From Cytophagaceae bacterium (GTDB taxonomy: Bacteria > Bacteroidota > Bacteroidia > Cytophagales > Flexibacteraceae): 39,548 bases of DNA. Position 1 is the stretch's first letter. Each line of letters begins with the position of its first letter. Of the stretch, positions 22,801 to 28,668 are shown one piece after another. The stretch is from NCBI GenBank assembly GCA_027490155.1, contig JAIXYP010000065.1, positions 1 to 39,548 of the forward strand, in the 5' to 3' direction. The notes under the pieces are model-generated. The model made no database searches. It had not been told where the DNA came from and worked only from the letters and a program-made list of their open reading frames with translations. A program made the translations under genes and the position numbers.

Positions 22801-24976
22801 CACCATTTTGGCCCGCTATCAGGCGCCGAACAAATGCCTGAGCGATACAGGGACCTTGGCCATCACGACGATCGTGACAGCATCCAAACCCGCGATCACC
22901 TATTCGGCAGGCACTACCATTTGTTTAGGCGATACCATCACCTTGTCTGCCCCAGCAGGTATGGCACAATACCGCTGGTCCAATGGCGACACGACCCAGA
23001 CTATTCGGGTCTTTGGTGCTGGTAAGTTTGCTGTAAGGGCCAATACGCAACTAACAAACCCAAGTTGTTTTTCTGTAACCTCAGACACGGTCCAGATTAG
23101 TATCGGCAATTGCAACTTGAGCTGGACAGGCACAGTCAATGCTGATTGGCACAATGTCCTGAACTGGCAGCCACGTCGGATACCAACTAGCACGGATACT
23201 GTCCTGATTGGTGCCGCTAGCAGTACAAATCCCGTGATCAACACCCCTGCCACCGTTGGTTCTATCAACATCAGTGGCGGACGTAGCCTTACCCTCAATG
23301 CCAACCTGACTATCAGCAAGCACCTCCGTGGAGCGAATACGGTATTCTTGGGATCAGGATATGTGGTCTTCGGGGGCACTTCTAAGCAGTTTATCCTCGG
23401 CAACACCAACTTCCGGAACCTTGAGCTGGACAATATTGCTGGGCTTGAGCTCCGAGCTGCCATTACCTATGCCGGCACCCTCAAGTTGACCAACGGCACC
23501 TTCAACGCCAATGCACAGGCAGTTACTGCCCTCAGCAATTCCGCTGGTACCGCAGAGATGGCCAGCCTCGGCACCAATGCCGCCATCCAGAATGCACAGA
23601 ACTTTACGTTCCAACGTTGGTATGACCCTACGATTGCTGATGCCAATGGTGCTTGGATGATGACGGGATCACCTGTTCTAAGCACAACAGTGAATGCTTG
23701 GTCCACCAACAATCCCTACGCTGCCAATACATTTGACTATACAAGGCTCTCGAACTCCTCTGTTTGGCTCTATAGCCCGACCAGTAACCTATACCCTAGA
23801 AACCAAGGATATGTCAAACCTAGCGGCGCAAGCCAACAACTGCTAACAGGCCAAGGTGCACGGATTTGGTTCCGGCGGACACCGTTCTACAGCCAAGCCA
23901 CACCGAGGATCAGCCTAACAGGTACCCCTCGAACAGGCAACCAGACTTTTGCTGGACTCAGCTATTGCGGACCATCGGCAGGTTGCCCATATACTGCTGC
24001 CCAGGGTGGTGCTGCGGACAATGGCTGGAACTTAGTTAGTAATCCCTACCCTGCTACCCTAGACTGGGATGCCGCAAGCTGGACCAAAAACCAAGTCAAT
24101 GGTGCGATCTATATCTATCGTCACAACCTTGGCCAATACTGCGTCTATAATGGCGGGGTCGGCACCTTTGGAGCCACTAACTTGATCGCTCCTGGCCAAG
24201 GATTTTTTGTACAAGCAACTAGCAATGCCGTTTCCTTGATGGCTACCGAAAGTTGCAAGGCAATTGGCAGCAGTGGTGTCCTCAAGGCCAAACCAGCTAG
24301 CCCCGATACTGGCCAGGTGATGCGCATCAAAGTCAGCCAAGGACAGAAAATGGCCGAGGTAATCTACCGTACCCACACCGAAGCAAGCACCCAGTTTGAC
24401 CCTACCCTAGATGCTTATGCCCTCAGCCCAGATACCGGCATGGCCATGCTCGCGATCGGGGATGATCAAGGCGGAAACCTTGCAATAAAAAGCCAACCAA
24501 GCGGGCAGATTTGCGACACCATTCAACTGGTGACGGCCAATCTGAACACAGGACTAGCATCCGTCCAATTGCGGCAACTGACACCTTGGATGCGTGACAA
24601 TCATTTAACCTTGATCGATAAGGTAACTGGTGCCCAACAGGTCATCACCCAAGATACCAGCTTGGCGCTCGCCTTTAGGTCCAACAGCCAAGACAAACAT
24701 CGGTATGCCTTAGTCATCCGCACCCGGACAACAAACCTTGCGGGTCAGGCCATAGGTCTCAGGTGCAGCATCACGCCCAACCCCGCCCTAGGTTGGTTCC
24801 GCTTCTTAGCAACCGACCATGGAACATATAACATAACGATGCTCGATGCCATTGGTAAAGTTGTGGCGCACTACCGGGTTAGCAACAACAGCCGTCAAGA
24901 CCTGTCGGGAATCAGTTCAGGGCTCTACTTCCTGCAGCTGCCGGATGGTACCACCAAAAGACTTGTAGTCCAATAA
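7802..24976 (+). CDS. Giant T9SS-secreted multidomain propeller/adhesin-like protein
   Basis: One uninterrupted frame of 5724 residues. The signal peptide (MVTTTFSARWLTSAIIAFWF, ending near VQTGAQQ) fixes the start. Residues about 30-1750 hold roughly 35 repeats of the type LYVGGSFTxIGGxxRxxLAxL, close to the delta-60 / DUF5122 propeller repeat. Then come IPT/TIG (1756-1833), an Ig-like domain, a LamG-like fold (1912-2119), another Ig-like domain, IPT (2196-2272), six Ig-like units with xYLWSxGxTTxSI (2277-2725), an Fn3-like part, six or seven CARDB-like units (2828-3780), and PPC-like and IPT-like parts (3795-4010). An unusual Cys/Gly/Ala-rich region (4160-4480) precedes a DPNDI...YGPNRF module (4484-4666), further Ig-like units, a module starting WTGTVNADWHNVLNW (5105 on), and a T9SS sorting domain (about 5655-5724, ITPNPALGWF...GLYFLQLPDG). 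Predicted role: surface or extracellular scaffold or adhesin. No catalytic motif was seen. Confidence 0.93.
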   Translation: MVTTTFSARWLTSAIIAFWFLGIVVQTGAQQIRKNTYGTNGEVRATATNGSSVFVGGDFTQVFKRTGSGYLADAITGQPVQTLPSVTLGNNPGTINTMVADGSGGWFIAGNFDQVAGVSRSNLAHLTATYQLDPAFVANTDGEVFDLALLSGNLYVAGSFSQINNNSRPRLAQVSASSGSLTAWTPATPNATVRKLQLVGNELFSAGDYTYLGSTAQNAGPISTTTALLSSAMATVIGTVYATETDGNNGWYIGGEITTVAGLSIGNLAHINADGSLDQSFSPSPNGSVRALKRNGTNLFVGGSFTEIAGRTNPYLAIFSTTTHALDLAWAANSPNAPILTIESSGNKVWIGGSFTQIGVNNPNLATLNRSSNQVVAGLAVNGPISTTEQDGQGGYYVGGSFSRIGGVDRSHLVRVTAAGQVDLAFNPTLNGAVTSIKLHQGKLYVAGTFTTNSGADCNNIIALNPTTGAYANWQSAAIRSSYLRATPSNKNHLTTAGSRLFVSGDFDLIGQKTGGLSGFNNSTGKLLSTLPSITGTANAIVSDGNGGYYIGGNFSKVGSVTVQHLTHLNPDGTVDNSFSPSPDAPVRALVLKAGVLYVGGDFTSILSQTRIGGAAINVSTNSLTAWNPNISVGGNIQQLVDGGTTLYAVGTFSQIDGVNRNGLAAISLTLGTATSWDPEVTGTVRSVLLSGSQLYVAGSFSAIGGQARTNLARLSTSTALTDSWDVGTINGDVNSLAINGTTLYIGGNFYDIAGTTSTYLAGISTTTAAVLNGFESLGLNAQVTSLAHTSGKLMVGGHFSMAAGSKQYGSIVLSTTTNLPLSSFDFATDAPSNQWLVDGQKILAVGDFAYAGYARANLMSLSLNTNLINDQVSSFRTRPSHTITAVRPLSANQLAVAGYFTSINGSTTTPYLAKLDTATATLISWPVPELNGPVEDLALIGTNLYATGSFNTAGGSPVGQVLRLDQSSGIIDNLDLNVQGISSLHTTGDTLWISGAFSSVAHAGNNNDLPNIFAYKTSTNTLLDAIRLNPSGIVASVVKNSKLLVFAGSFGGLGSTGRAYLADFRINTASLGSFSRDINGTVMALQYRNGHLYAGGTFNTIEGEARYGFARFRSHDNQLSPFTPLQSTDGVAHVSAITFLGSKLILGGSFATVGGLARPNLASIDSTTALAESWAPMPDQAVLSLHANGTNLYVGGQFANIAGARRTGMAAFAGTSLVSTFNPECTNSFGTIFSISAGASAGSIFVGGNVGTFGGINSPYLAYHGSTTNLLGLRPKPNGLVHALSTDGSRLFVGGAFNNISGQTRYNVSAYTVSSGALTTFNDDAHEIFNASNRGSGVRAMAVAAGSIYVGGYFYGVGGDKNNLVKVNIASSALQGWAPNPDYIVNSLSTIGSSVYALGGFSNIGGQSRSNLASVDATTGLATTFISVSDGNITGIGASGSQLMVHGTFGKGGVTNRNYAAAFSLDGTTLLPWNPAPDNHVNTLAANSTTVAVGGYFSNLAGNSSTYLGAVSATGTGNSLVWSGNLAGAITSMLAIGSDLYVGGSFGTINNVSKPNLALLNLNTGVVNATFSPNPNQQISALASNGSQLFAAGPFSNIGGLARSGLASLSLSNGTATAGFNAGTVSSPLSLSVLGSNIYVGTSSGITGYSGSTGATVGFAPATDNLVNCLGSVGGVLCAGGTFNSLGGNAVRGFGKFNNAPSSTATTPLNLNTNGVAYQLLPLDASTLLVGGTFTSIASTLADNIAFCEPGTVVAPTILSFSPAAAGAGQTVTITGENLLGVASVIFGGTQAASFTVRSATELVATIGAGSSGSVTLGNGAGSSSLSGFTFCTIPTPTISNSGSNQLCLGQSVTLTASSGSAYLWSTGATTQSITVTRAGNYTVRTISGACTSAASALTMITIGRVPGQTYNLSTIGQYLLDGNTQDGSAVANHAIIRGSLVYQSTPSTNNQGLVLDGLSANYLEIPYNSAQNPSTNSFSLHLTLLPDLAHLSGLRSVYQQDNILIQISSTNLYANVTTSTGNATIYVSNPAPTATTLHLSLVADDDADKLYLYQNGILVGEVAYTGQLTFSNVATFIGRESGFTAGIRGTLDAFRKFNYALSVPEITYLSNPNEAVLASSNSPVNPGQTLQLTAATVAGATYSWTGPNGFVSTDQNPSIPTVTTVAAGTYSLTISINGCIAAPIQTVVVVAASAPTITNFTPTAATTGQTITITGTNLTGTTAVSFGGTLATSFNVQNATTITAVVGSGSTGSVSLISPGGNASLAGFTFCNLAQPTISASGPSTICEGEIVTLTASASPGGYFWSTGETTNSIIVSTTASITLRHTDGVCTSAPSATQTITVRTKPAKPTITIIGNAQLCNASTVTLSAPAGYAHYRWSNNATTQSIVVNSTNAYSVEVADANLCYSQASDAAIVTNITPTTPFINVLGGQTAACLGDTLYLEGPAGYDTYLWTGTTSPITNRSILKVTTTSPSIRLQVGQAGCTSSQSTPQALTFYTKPTKPTITNLSVRTDLCGGGSIELRASAAAIGESYVWSDNNNSQTISVTIAGKYALRILNGTCFSATSDTITITDSPALPTLSISPSNPADICEGDSVLLTATTGHQYLWSNGKTSQSIWAKTNGIYTVSATGNNCVGTPSTAVYVNYKATPSPPYLLNITDSICIGQSVIISPEAPPVGMQYLWQGTTLGNTYTVNTAGTYFAQLVLDGCLSAKTYFTLYQKAPVNPVTTPNIVLPANNTLNIRGEDLVISWAPQAQARGYRIYIYRSTETRPATPIVVLFDPNNVNYPVPTNVGLPLGELLRADIVAYNGCFEASASVQFSIGQRPNLVVTSITHLPTFDANKTATITYTVKNIGAGSTNTIGWEENIWLNVDKIDLRLANTATSATFFLKKLGNTHALLPGQSYTRTVTVDIPEDAAGSYYIWVLANRSVAFCGAAAVGDTCPVNYNYSYSHLIEEDDLAKRNNIRQSQVFVNAQPRAALQAQQVQGLPAQVFAGSPINLKYTVKNIGIYQAVGRANEPYRVRTTTSITSSGTPITIPLYCDDRYWTDKLYISKLPSFNIDSADLVSTQTIKPRMFKAPVSCYTSFNPPVINNQYDPLTQSIHPDSVYVQPVQLTVPENITGTYYLFIHTNDNGSVLTNPAFYPIERFGPFQILINPYADLVVNNITLPDTLVSATKPVGSYRTRNQGFVATTTGVIDSLYFCRAANLTAQSIAFGYKLYQPESFSINQSRTNALDISIPDTAFGRYYIFVKTNLTKTVFEHTATANNAYQRPTPIWIKKGAFPDLRLTSLFAPDSVEAGSSFQLNYGYRNIGLGYALPRYTDSIKIVNIADPNNSSLLTILTPPYTIDTLRPQQTATISQAVPVDITQEVGTFWLRVNVNGDRKVSENGQYGNNTNTSGPLVKRIKVIPAGSTRIDPNATFDWQLNSLITIGAVTTRRPMSIQASYRFNGPSTPTTPPYIAYSIASDPAGQNTVLPLGYGQVPEIGIRGQSATLSTSSYPLDNIAAGNYYLVGTISNFPNDKFDGNLANNTHILPITILSTPAPDLVLSIISCPTTVFGGRRFKVKYRITNQGNASTTIDGVNDHLTLIVAQGLGGERWTQTSSRQLSIGESYVDSMSVAFASAARGLYLLTAKCNADPFIFEPDLANNISDERAITVIEAPKTDLLPISIQAPTSLKPGGDTTILVQLRNDGPEVAEGDLSNFLQLRLPAETNSGFNTTQSQYVSINPGQTHTAHIRMVGPGAAEANNHVFDALVNATRAIPETNYDNDSITQRPISISYPLATPAKILKLDSVGGFSTNPWYFKVSPPAGTDVLIELGQVQLTRGMVLDSINHPTQLNILGACATAWPAGKYSLQRSTDDPAETRTSHSVIIPNASCGSYIVSAYRQKVLGDVLPSSGHLNVKVTYVPYSITSVSPTKVGQGPITLLVNGGRFEPNMTWQLESMGGSPVATSHYNQLRHSMQAIVRFNLLTVPLGQYRLVAINAASQRALYASITVDTAITAGIRVSPIAPAEIRKGRSGTYRLSILNDGNVDAEALQVQVVSPNFFAYINDAKVISGSAKLLMDTRIPGKYEPVNNQLNTDTLAILPIWVRNLRPGEKTEIEFKANILASSKYPGFPIYLTVNKYSGWRFARHFYRQMGLVYKVLQKDLSTYGPAKLPTYPPYSFVKTNPDKRKFIDTFLHQYFQGGVLLATDTAGIDPYNDFSLGLDSLALLAPLRAAFPPMTRLFVGDPANYHDLGYRPTDKDSLMVYLLQKAGCRTCGYALGFSEDVQERGRDRILRDAVCEGLLGPAINTYSGFLENAVKGFTGYITRIGGQSIFNAVAKETFNPAALLGFAAQLGNAVAGAALGNHPVAKCWAQGFFTYVNSAVGIVGEVEGITAAFAGEGLTVGASSVGVAYYSTVLAKDAAIMALLVTTRINYCNQISNDLLSTAERDAIIARNEATIKSLTDNEGSLVAVALNNVSNLTICAPTPTSRDPNDIKGLDGYGPNRFVSTSQELKYRIRFENDSTFALAAAQRVYIKTKLPKHVSANSIQLGNIGFDRMDFTSTAGQLAYSGDLPVTGRDYKVHVTAGLDISNNQIIWEFQTLDPATNAVPASSAIGMLPVNDSTGTGEGYVDFSILVDPDAATGDTVAFQADIYFDDNEVIRTNTWVNMLDAVGPTVTLRPLDPIVSNPVNIRTQIASDDFGGSGLDYYKVWVAEGNQPYAPLDGVYTTATPPTFTGTIGATYRLAVAGRDFVGNGADPDFNNPTIITITGTKALAFTDIADTIKLCQGKILRAGWAGLNVDTATIGIGLLGGGQYLLMDTLLTDSVTSWKVPTTLAAGLYNLRLRSISDSNTQALSPFPVRIYAIPTATIDTMQGSSRCAETAGIGLKARLAQPQTGVTYRWTLPDNTVRTTDSIFSTQLGVHLLVTTNPFGCQDTTFVTLRLNAAPLAPLISGPTSACTNSPFRYAISGLPTNTLVRWYIGSITSIPAQLGTDTSFILTPTANTTILARYQAPNKCLSDTGTLAITTIVTASKPAITYSAGTTICLGDTITLSAPAGMAQYRWSNGDTTQTIRVFGAGKFAVRANTQLTNPSCFSVTSDTVQISIGNCNLSWTGTVNADWHNVLNWQPRRIPTSTDTVLIGAASSTNPVINTPATVGSINISGGRSLTLNANLTISKHLRGANTVFLGSGYVVFGGTSKQFILGNTNFRNLELDNIAGLELRAAITYAGTLKLTNGTFNANAQAVTALSNSAGTAEMASLGTNAAIQNAQNFTFQRWYDPTIADANGAWMMTGSPVLSTTVNAWSTNNPYAANTFDYTRLSNSSVWLYSPTSNLYPRNQGYVKPSGASQQLLTGQGARIWFRRTPFYSQATPRISLTGTPRTGNQTFAGLSYCGPSAGCPYTAAQGGAADNGWNLVSNPYPATLDWDAASWTKNQVNGAIYIYRHNLGQYCVYNGGVGTFGATNLIAPGQGFFVQATSNAVSLMATESCKAIGSSGVLKAKPASPDTGQVMRIKVSQGQKMAEVIYRTHTEASTQFDPTLDAYALSPDTGMAMLAIGDDQGGNLAIKSQPSGQICDTIQLVTANLNTGLASVQLRQLTPWMRDNHLTLIDKVTGAQQVITQDTSLALAFRSNSQDKHRYALVIRTRTTNLAGQAIGLRCSITPNPALGWFRFLATDHGTYNITMLDAIGKVVAHYRVSNNSRQDLSGISSGLYFLQLPDGTTKRLVVQ

Positions 24977-25265
24977 TCAGGTTTCCAACCTAACTACCAA
25001 CCAACGACTTTAACCCAATCGAAAGCGCCATCATGGCCCATTAGCGGCATTACCCAGCCACACAAATTTGCAGATAGCGGGGTAAGCTAGTGGGCCAATA
25101 ATGGCCACACCAAAGGACGCAGTGGCCTACTACAGGGCCACATCCATCATGGTAGCATTATCCAAATCGTCTGGGCTCAGGTCGGCCCCAAATCACTCAT
25201 AATCAACCAAAAACAAATTCGAGCTTGATTTGACGCCAAAATCAACAACTATTGCCAAGCAAAAC
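24977..25265. other. Structured 3' region between giant gene and rpsT
   Basis: No gene. Several inverted repeats are visible. GGCCCATTAG (25035-25044) pairs with CTAGTGGGCC (25087-25096) with one wobble, and inside it TTACCC (25050-25055) pairs with GGGTAA (25080-25085). Next, GTGGCC at 25122-25127 can pair either with GGCCAC at 25103-25108 or with GGCCAC at 25136-25141, so two hairpins exclude each other. No T run follows them. They lie upstream of the rpsT promoter, hence in the 3' untranslated part of the giant transcript if it reads through. Confidence 0.5.
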
Positions 25266-25296
25266 TTGCAGGTGTGAATTCGCTTTAGTACTTTTG
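25266..25296 (+). promoter_or_regulatory. Promoter of rpsT
   Basis: TTG at 25266-25268, a 20-base spacer, then TACTTTTG at 25289-25296. This is a full match to the Bacteroidota -33/-7 pattern (TTG ... TAnnTTTG) and the best promoter in the window. Transcription should begin a few bases later, leaving a leader of about 40 bases. Confidence 0.75.
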
Positions 25297-25343
25297 CACT
25301 CCCTTTTAAGGAAAACCGACCATAAGACCTATCGCACGTAGCA

Positions 25344-25604
25344 ATGGCTAATCATAAATCAGCACTTAAACGTATCCGCGCCAACGAAACCAAACGTCTG
25401 CGCAACCGTTACCAAGCCAAAACGGCTAGGACATTCGAAAAACGCCTTCGTCACATGACCGAACTAGGCGAAGCGCAAGTGCTGCTCAAGAAAGTGTCTT
25501 CTATGCTCGATCGTCTTGCTAAGAAAAACGTCATCCACAAAAACAAAGCCTCCAACCACAAGAGCAAATTGGCTCGTTTGGTCAATGGTCTGAAAGCTGC
25601 TTAG
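25344..25604 (+). CDS. rpsT: 30S ribosomal protein S20
   Basis: The 86-residue, very basic protein starts MANHKSALKRIRANETKRLR and ends with SNHKSKLARLVNGLKAA, the conserved ends of bacterial S20. S20 binds 16S rRNA early in assembly of the small subunit. The length is normal and the start is unambiguous. It is a single-gene unit with its own promoter and an intrinsic terminator 28 bases after the stop codon, as is common for rpsT. Confidence 0.98.
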   Translation: MANHKSALKRIRANETKRLRNRYQAKTARTFEKRLRHMTELGEAQVLLKKVSSMLDRLAKKNVIHKNKASNHKSKLARLVNGLKAA

Positions 25605-25631
25605 TCAGCCCCGCTGAGTTTCTGATACAAG

Positions 25632-25667
25632 TCCTGCATCCTCACTAGAGTTTGCAGGATTTTTTTT
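25632..25667 (+). terminator. Rho-independent terminator of rpsT
   Basis: Stem TCCTGCA (25632-25638) / TGCAGGA (25653-25659) with a 14-base loop, followed directly by eight T (25660-25667). Confidence 0.85.
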
Positions 25668-26005
25668 GCCCAATTTACCCTACCTTGTTCGGTGAGGTCA
25701 AATAATTACCTCAATAGGTACTACCTACCAACAAGCCAATGGCCTCAATTGGTACGAAGAAGTATCTGGGGCATAACTTGCGCATAAGGCCTAGGTTGTT
25801 TTGTTTTGCATCCCCAGGTCAAGCAGAGCAAACATGTTCCCGGGTTAGATCTTTGCGATTATCTTTGGGCATGCCCACTAAGGATGCTAAACACCCTGCC
25901 TGAGCTGCCAACCAAACTTAACATTGTCCAACATCAAGCACAGACCCTAGGCAAAGCACAAATATGCTACCTAGGTCCTACGCTGCAAGTCATAACTACA
26001 CCATC
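25668..26005. other. Gap upstream of yebC with a candidate promoter
   Basis: About 340 bases with no gene I can support; frames here are short and lack protein-like composition. TATCTTTG at 25860-25867 matches TAnnTTTG fully. The triplet 20 bases before it is TTC rather than TTG, so it is a fair candidate for the yebC promoter, with a leader of about 130 bases. Confidence 0.4.
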
Positions 26006-26713
26006 ATGGGACGCGCATTTGAGTACCGCAAGAACCGCAAAATGAAACGCTGGGGCGCCATGAGTAAGGCCTTCAGCAAGATCGGCAAGGATATAATTAT
26101 CGCCGTTAAGGCATCTGGCAGCAACCCTGAGTCTAACAGTCGCCTACGGGCCCTATTGCAGAACGCAAGGGCAGTGAATATGCCCAAGGACACAGTTGAG
26201 CGGTCGATAAAGAAAGGTGCCAGTAAGGACCAAGAAGACATCAAGGAGATCACCTACGAAGGATATGGCCCACACGGCATCGCCATCGTCGTTGAGACCG
26301 CTACGGATAACATCAACCGCACAGTAGCCGCAGTCCGCAGTTGCTTCACAAGGGCTGGTGGAAGCCTAGGTACCACTGGTTCGCTGGACTTTATGTTCGA
26401 TCGCAAGTCGGTCTTCAAAATCAAAAACACAGGTATTGATCTTGAAGAGCTTGAGCTAGAACTGATTGACTTTGAAGTAGATGAGGTTTTTGCTGAAGAG
26501 GACGCCATCCAGATCTATGGTGGGTTTAAGGAGTTTAGCAACATCCAGCACTACCTCGAAGAGCATGGTTACGAGATCATCAGCTCAGACTTTGAGCGCA
26601 TCCCGACTGACCAAAAACAACTTACCCCAGAGCAAGAAGCCGACATCGAAAAGCTGTTGGACAAACTGGAAGAGGACGATGACGTCCAGAACGTCTATCA
26701 CAACATGGCATAA
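26006..26713 (+). CDS. yebC: YebC/PmpR-family (TACO1-like) protein
   Basis: I choose the ATG at 26006 over the longer frame from 25964 because MGRAFEYRKNRKMKRWGAMS is a normal family start, giving 235 residues. The N-terminal helical domain contains FSKIGKDIIIAVKASGSNPESN and MPKDTVERSIKKG. The second domain begins EITYEGYGPHGIAIVVE and TDNINRTVAAVRS, and FMFDRKSVF follows; all are hallmark stretches of the family. Members were long called transcriptional regulators. More recent work links the family to relief of ribosome stalling during translation, like mitochondrial TACO1. It is cytoplasmic. It stands alone between its own promoter region and a bidirectional terminator. Confidence 0.95.
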   Translation: MGRAFEYRKNRKMKRWGAMSKAFSKIGKDIIIAVKASGSNPESNSRLRALLQNARAVNMPKDTVERSIKKGASKDQEDIKEITYEGYGPHGIAIVVETATDNINRTVAAVRSCFTRAGGSLGTTGSLDFMFDRKSVFKIKNTGIDLEELELELIDFEVDEVFAEEDAIQIYGGFKEFSNIQHYLEEHGYEIISSDFERIPTDQKQLTPEQEADIEKLLDKLEEDDDVQNVYHNMA

Positions 26714-26752
26714 GGCGGCCTACCACCCATACATACATTAATTCTAAGCAAG

Positions 26753-26793
26753 AAAAAGGCCCACTAACAACCTAAATGGTCTGTTAGTGGGCC
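26753..26793. terminator. Bidirectional terminator between yebC and SDR gene
   Basis: A perfect 12-base stem, GGCCCACTAACA (26758-26769) / TGTTAGTGGGCC (26782-26793), with a 12-base loop sits between the convergent genes. Five A before it (26753-26757) give a T run on the minus strand; on the plus strand only a short CTTT follows. Confidence 0.8.
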
Positions 26794-26838
26794 CTTTGGC
26801 GTTTAAGGATCCTTGATAGATAGACCTGTGATTGCTGA

Positions 26839-27618
26839 TTACATCTTGACCGAAATAAATCCACCATCGATGTGGTAGTTGCTACCCGTAATGAAGCCCG
26901 CCTCGTCCGAGGTTAGGAACAGGATGAGGTTCGCCATTTCCTCTGGCGTGCCCATGCGGCCAATTGGTTGGCTTTTGCTGAGGGCTTCGAACATTTCTTG
27001 CTCACGACCAGCGTAGTTGTTGGCAATGAAGTTGTCCACAAAGGGCGTATGGACCCGACCAGGCGAAATGCAGTTGCAACGGATGCCATGGCTGATGTAG
27101 TCTCTTGCGACAGACAGACTCATAGTCAGGACTGCTCCCTTGCTCATGCTATAGGCAAACCGATCTGCTATACCGACTACGCTCGCGATGCTAGCAAGGT
27201 TGACGATGCTACCGCCACCATTGGCCTTGAAGTGTGGCACAACAGCCTTGAGGCAGTTATAAACTCCTTTGACATTCACAGCAAAGACCCTGTCAAAATC
27301 CTCTTCGGCGCAGGCCTCAAGGTTGCCGATATGGGCGATGCCTGCGCTACAAACTAATGCATTGATGCGCCCGCCAACTAGCTGGACTGCTTGGTCAAAA
27401 GCTGCTGTCACAGAGGCTTGGCTAGCCACATTGACGCTAACAAAATATGCCTGCCCACCTGCCGCCTTGATTTCGGCCTCGGTCTCAGTGCCTTGGGCCT
27501 CGTTGAGGTCAAAAATGACAACTTGGGCGCCTTGCTGTGCAAACTTGATGGCCGTGGCCTTTCCGATGCCAGAGCCACCTCCGGTGATGATGGCGGCCTT
27601 TCCTGATAAACTAAACAT
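26839..27618 (-). CDS. SDR-family NAD(P)-dependent dehydrogenase
   Basis: A classical short-chain dehydrogenase of 259 residues. It has the Rossmann nucleotide loop TGGGSGIG (12-19), an acidic D37 after the second strand that suggests NAD(H) preference, CSAG in place of NNAG (90-93), catalytic S143, Y156 and K160 (YSMSK), and ISPGRVHTPF after the active site. The C-terminus (FITGSNYHIDGGF) is typical. Such enzymes oxidise sugar or other secondary alcohols. It is the last gene of the minus-strand cluster, 83 bases after the sugar isomerase-like gene, so a sugar or polyol substrate is plausible but not shown. Confidence 0.93.
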   Translation of the reverse strand: MFSLSGKAAIITGGGSGIGKATAIKFAQQGAQVVIFDLNEAQGTETEAEIKAAGGQAYFVSVNVASQASVTAAFDQAVQLVGGRINALVCSAGIAHIGNLEACAEEDFDRVFAVNVKGVYNCLKAVVPHFKANGGGSIVNLASIASVVGIADRFAYSMSKGAVLTMSLSVARDYISHGIRCNCISPGRVHTPFVDNFIANNYAGREQEMFEALSKSQPIGRMGTPEEMANLILFLTSDEAGFITGSNYHIDGGFISVKM

Positions 27619-27701
27619 GGATGTGATAGGTGTGATGATTTTGATCTAAATGCGTTTTATGGTTTAGCCAGCTATCCCCTTGGTTCATTCTGACTATCTG
27701 A

Positions 27702-28607
27702 CTAGTAACTGAACTTATCCCGCAGGTACTGAATGGACTTGCCAACGGATACGATGGTTTCGCCAGGGCAACGGTCTTGCTCCACAAAATGATGCTCCAT
27801 GCCTGCGGTTTTGGCCAGCTGAAAGATGGCCTTAAAGTCTATGGTTCCGCTACCAACTTCGGTTGTGTCCTTGGATTCAGCCCCAAGGTCCTTGACATGC
27901 CAGAGTGGGAAACGACCTGGGTACTTCTTGAAATAAGAAATCGGATCCTGCTCGGCCTTAACAACCCAGAAAAGATCCATCTCAAAGTTGACTAGCTTGC
28001 TTTCCGTGTTCCTGAGCATGACATCATAGGGCACCTCACCCTCAATGGCCTTGAGCTCAAAATCATGGTTGTGATAGCAAAGCTTGAGGCCTGCCTTATT
28101 GGCTACTTCGCCCGCCACGTTGAGCTGATCAGCAATGCGTTGATAGCTCTCGAGGTCAGCACGGTCATTTCTTGGGATGTAGGGAACCACAATATAACTG
28201 GCTCCAGCCTCGACCACAGTGCCACATAGCTCATCCCATTTGTTGAGCATCGTGAGTTTGGTGGTGTTGCCAGCCCGTTGCTCGTCCCATCCGCCTGAGA
28301 CATGGTGGCTTATGAGCTTTAGGCCATTATCAGCACATATTTGGCGGAACTCCTTAGCCGATTTACCATAGAAGATCCCCTTTTCGGTCGAGTAGCCTTC
28401 CAGCTCCGTATATCCCAACTTGCTAAGTTTGCCAAGAGTACCGGTTAGGTCCTTCTCGATAACATCACGCAGGGTATAGAGCTGAACACCAAAAGTTTTG
28501 ACCGACTTGGCACTGGCCAGCCCGGACGGTAATAAGGCCAAAGCAGAAAGGGCACCTACTTGGCCCAAAAAGTGTCGACGCGAACTGGACGAAAAACTAG
28601 TTAACAT
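27702..28607 (-). CDS. Tat-exported sugar phosphate isomerase/epimerase-like protein
   Basis: The 301-residue protein begins with a twin-arginine signal (SRRHFLGQ at 9-16, then a hydrophobic stretch ending LASAKS near 34), so it is probably exported folded to the periplasm. The mature part is a xylose isomerase-like TIM barrel (AP endonuclease 2 family). It starts FGVQLYTLRD and has LGYTELEGY, CYHNHDFEL (177-185), NFEMDLFWV (207-215), LWHVKDLG (235-242) and HHFVEQDRC near the end. The conserved His/Glu/Asp in these stretches form the expected metal site. Secreted members of this family are common in Bacteroidota beside glycoside hydrolases and oxidoreductases. It lies 61 bases after the GH42-like gene. 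The exact substrate is unknown. Confidence 0.88.
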   Translation of the reverse strand: MLTSFSSSSRRHFLGQVGALSALALLPSGLASAKSVKTFGVQLYTLRDVIEKDLTGTLGKLSKLGYTELEGYSTEKGIFYGKSAKEFRQICADNGLKLISHHVSGGWDEQRAGNTTKLTMLNKWDELCGTVVEAGASYIVVPYIPRNDRADLESYQRIADQLNVAGEVANKAGLKLCYHNHDFELKAIEGEVPYDVMLRNTESKLVNFEMDLFWVVKAEQDPISYFKKYPGRFPLWHVKDLGAESKDTTEVGSGTIDFKAIFQLAKTAGMEHHFVEQDRCPGETIVSVGKSIQYLRDKFSY

Positions 28608-28668
28608 AACTTAAGCGTTGGGTTAGGCAATGGTACAGTAGAGAGTAGATAGCAAACTGGCATTATCG

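Noticed and set aside
22900-23463. Long antisense ORF of 187 codons inside the giant gene
   Set aside because: Antisense frames open by codon bias in a long gene. No recognisable domain or initiation signal was seen, and the same holds for the one at 17864-18412.
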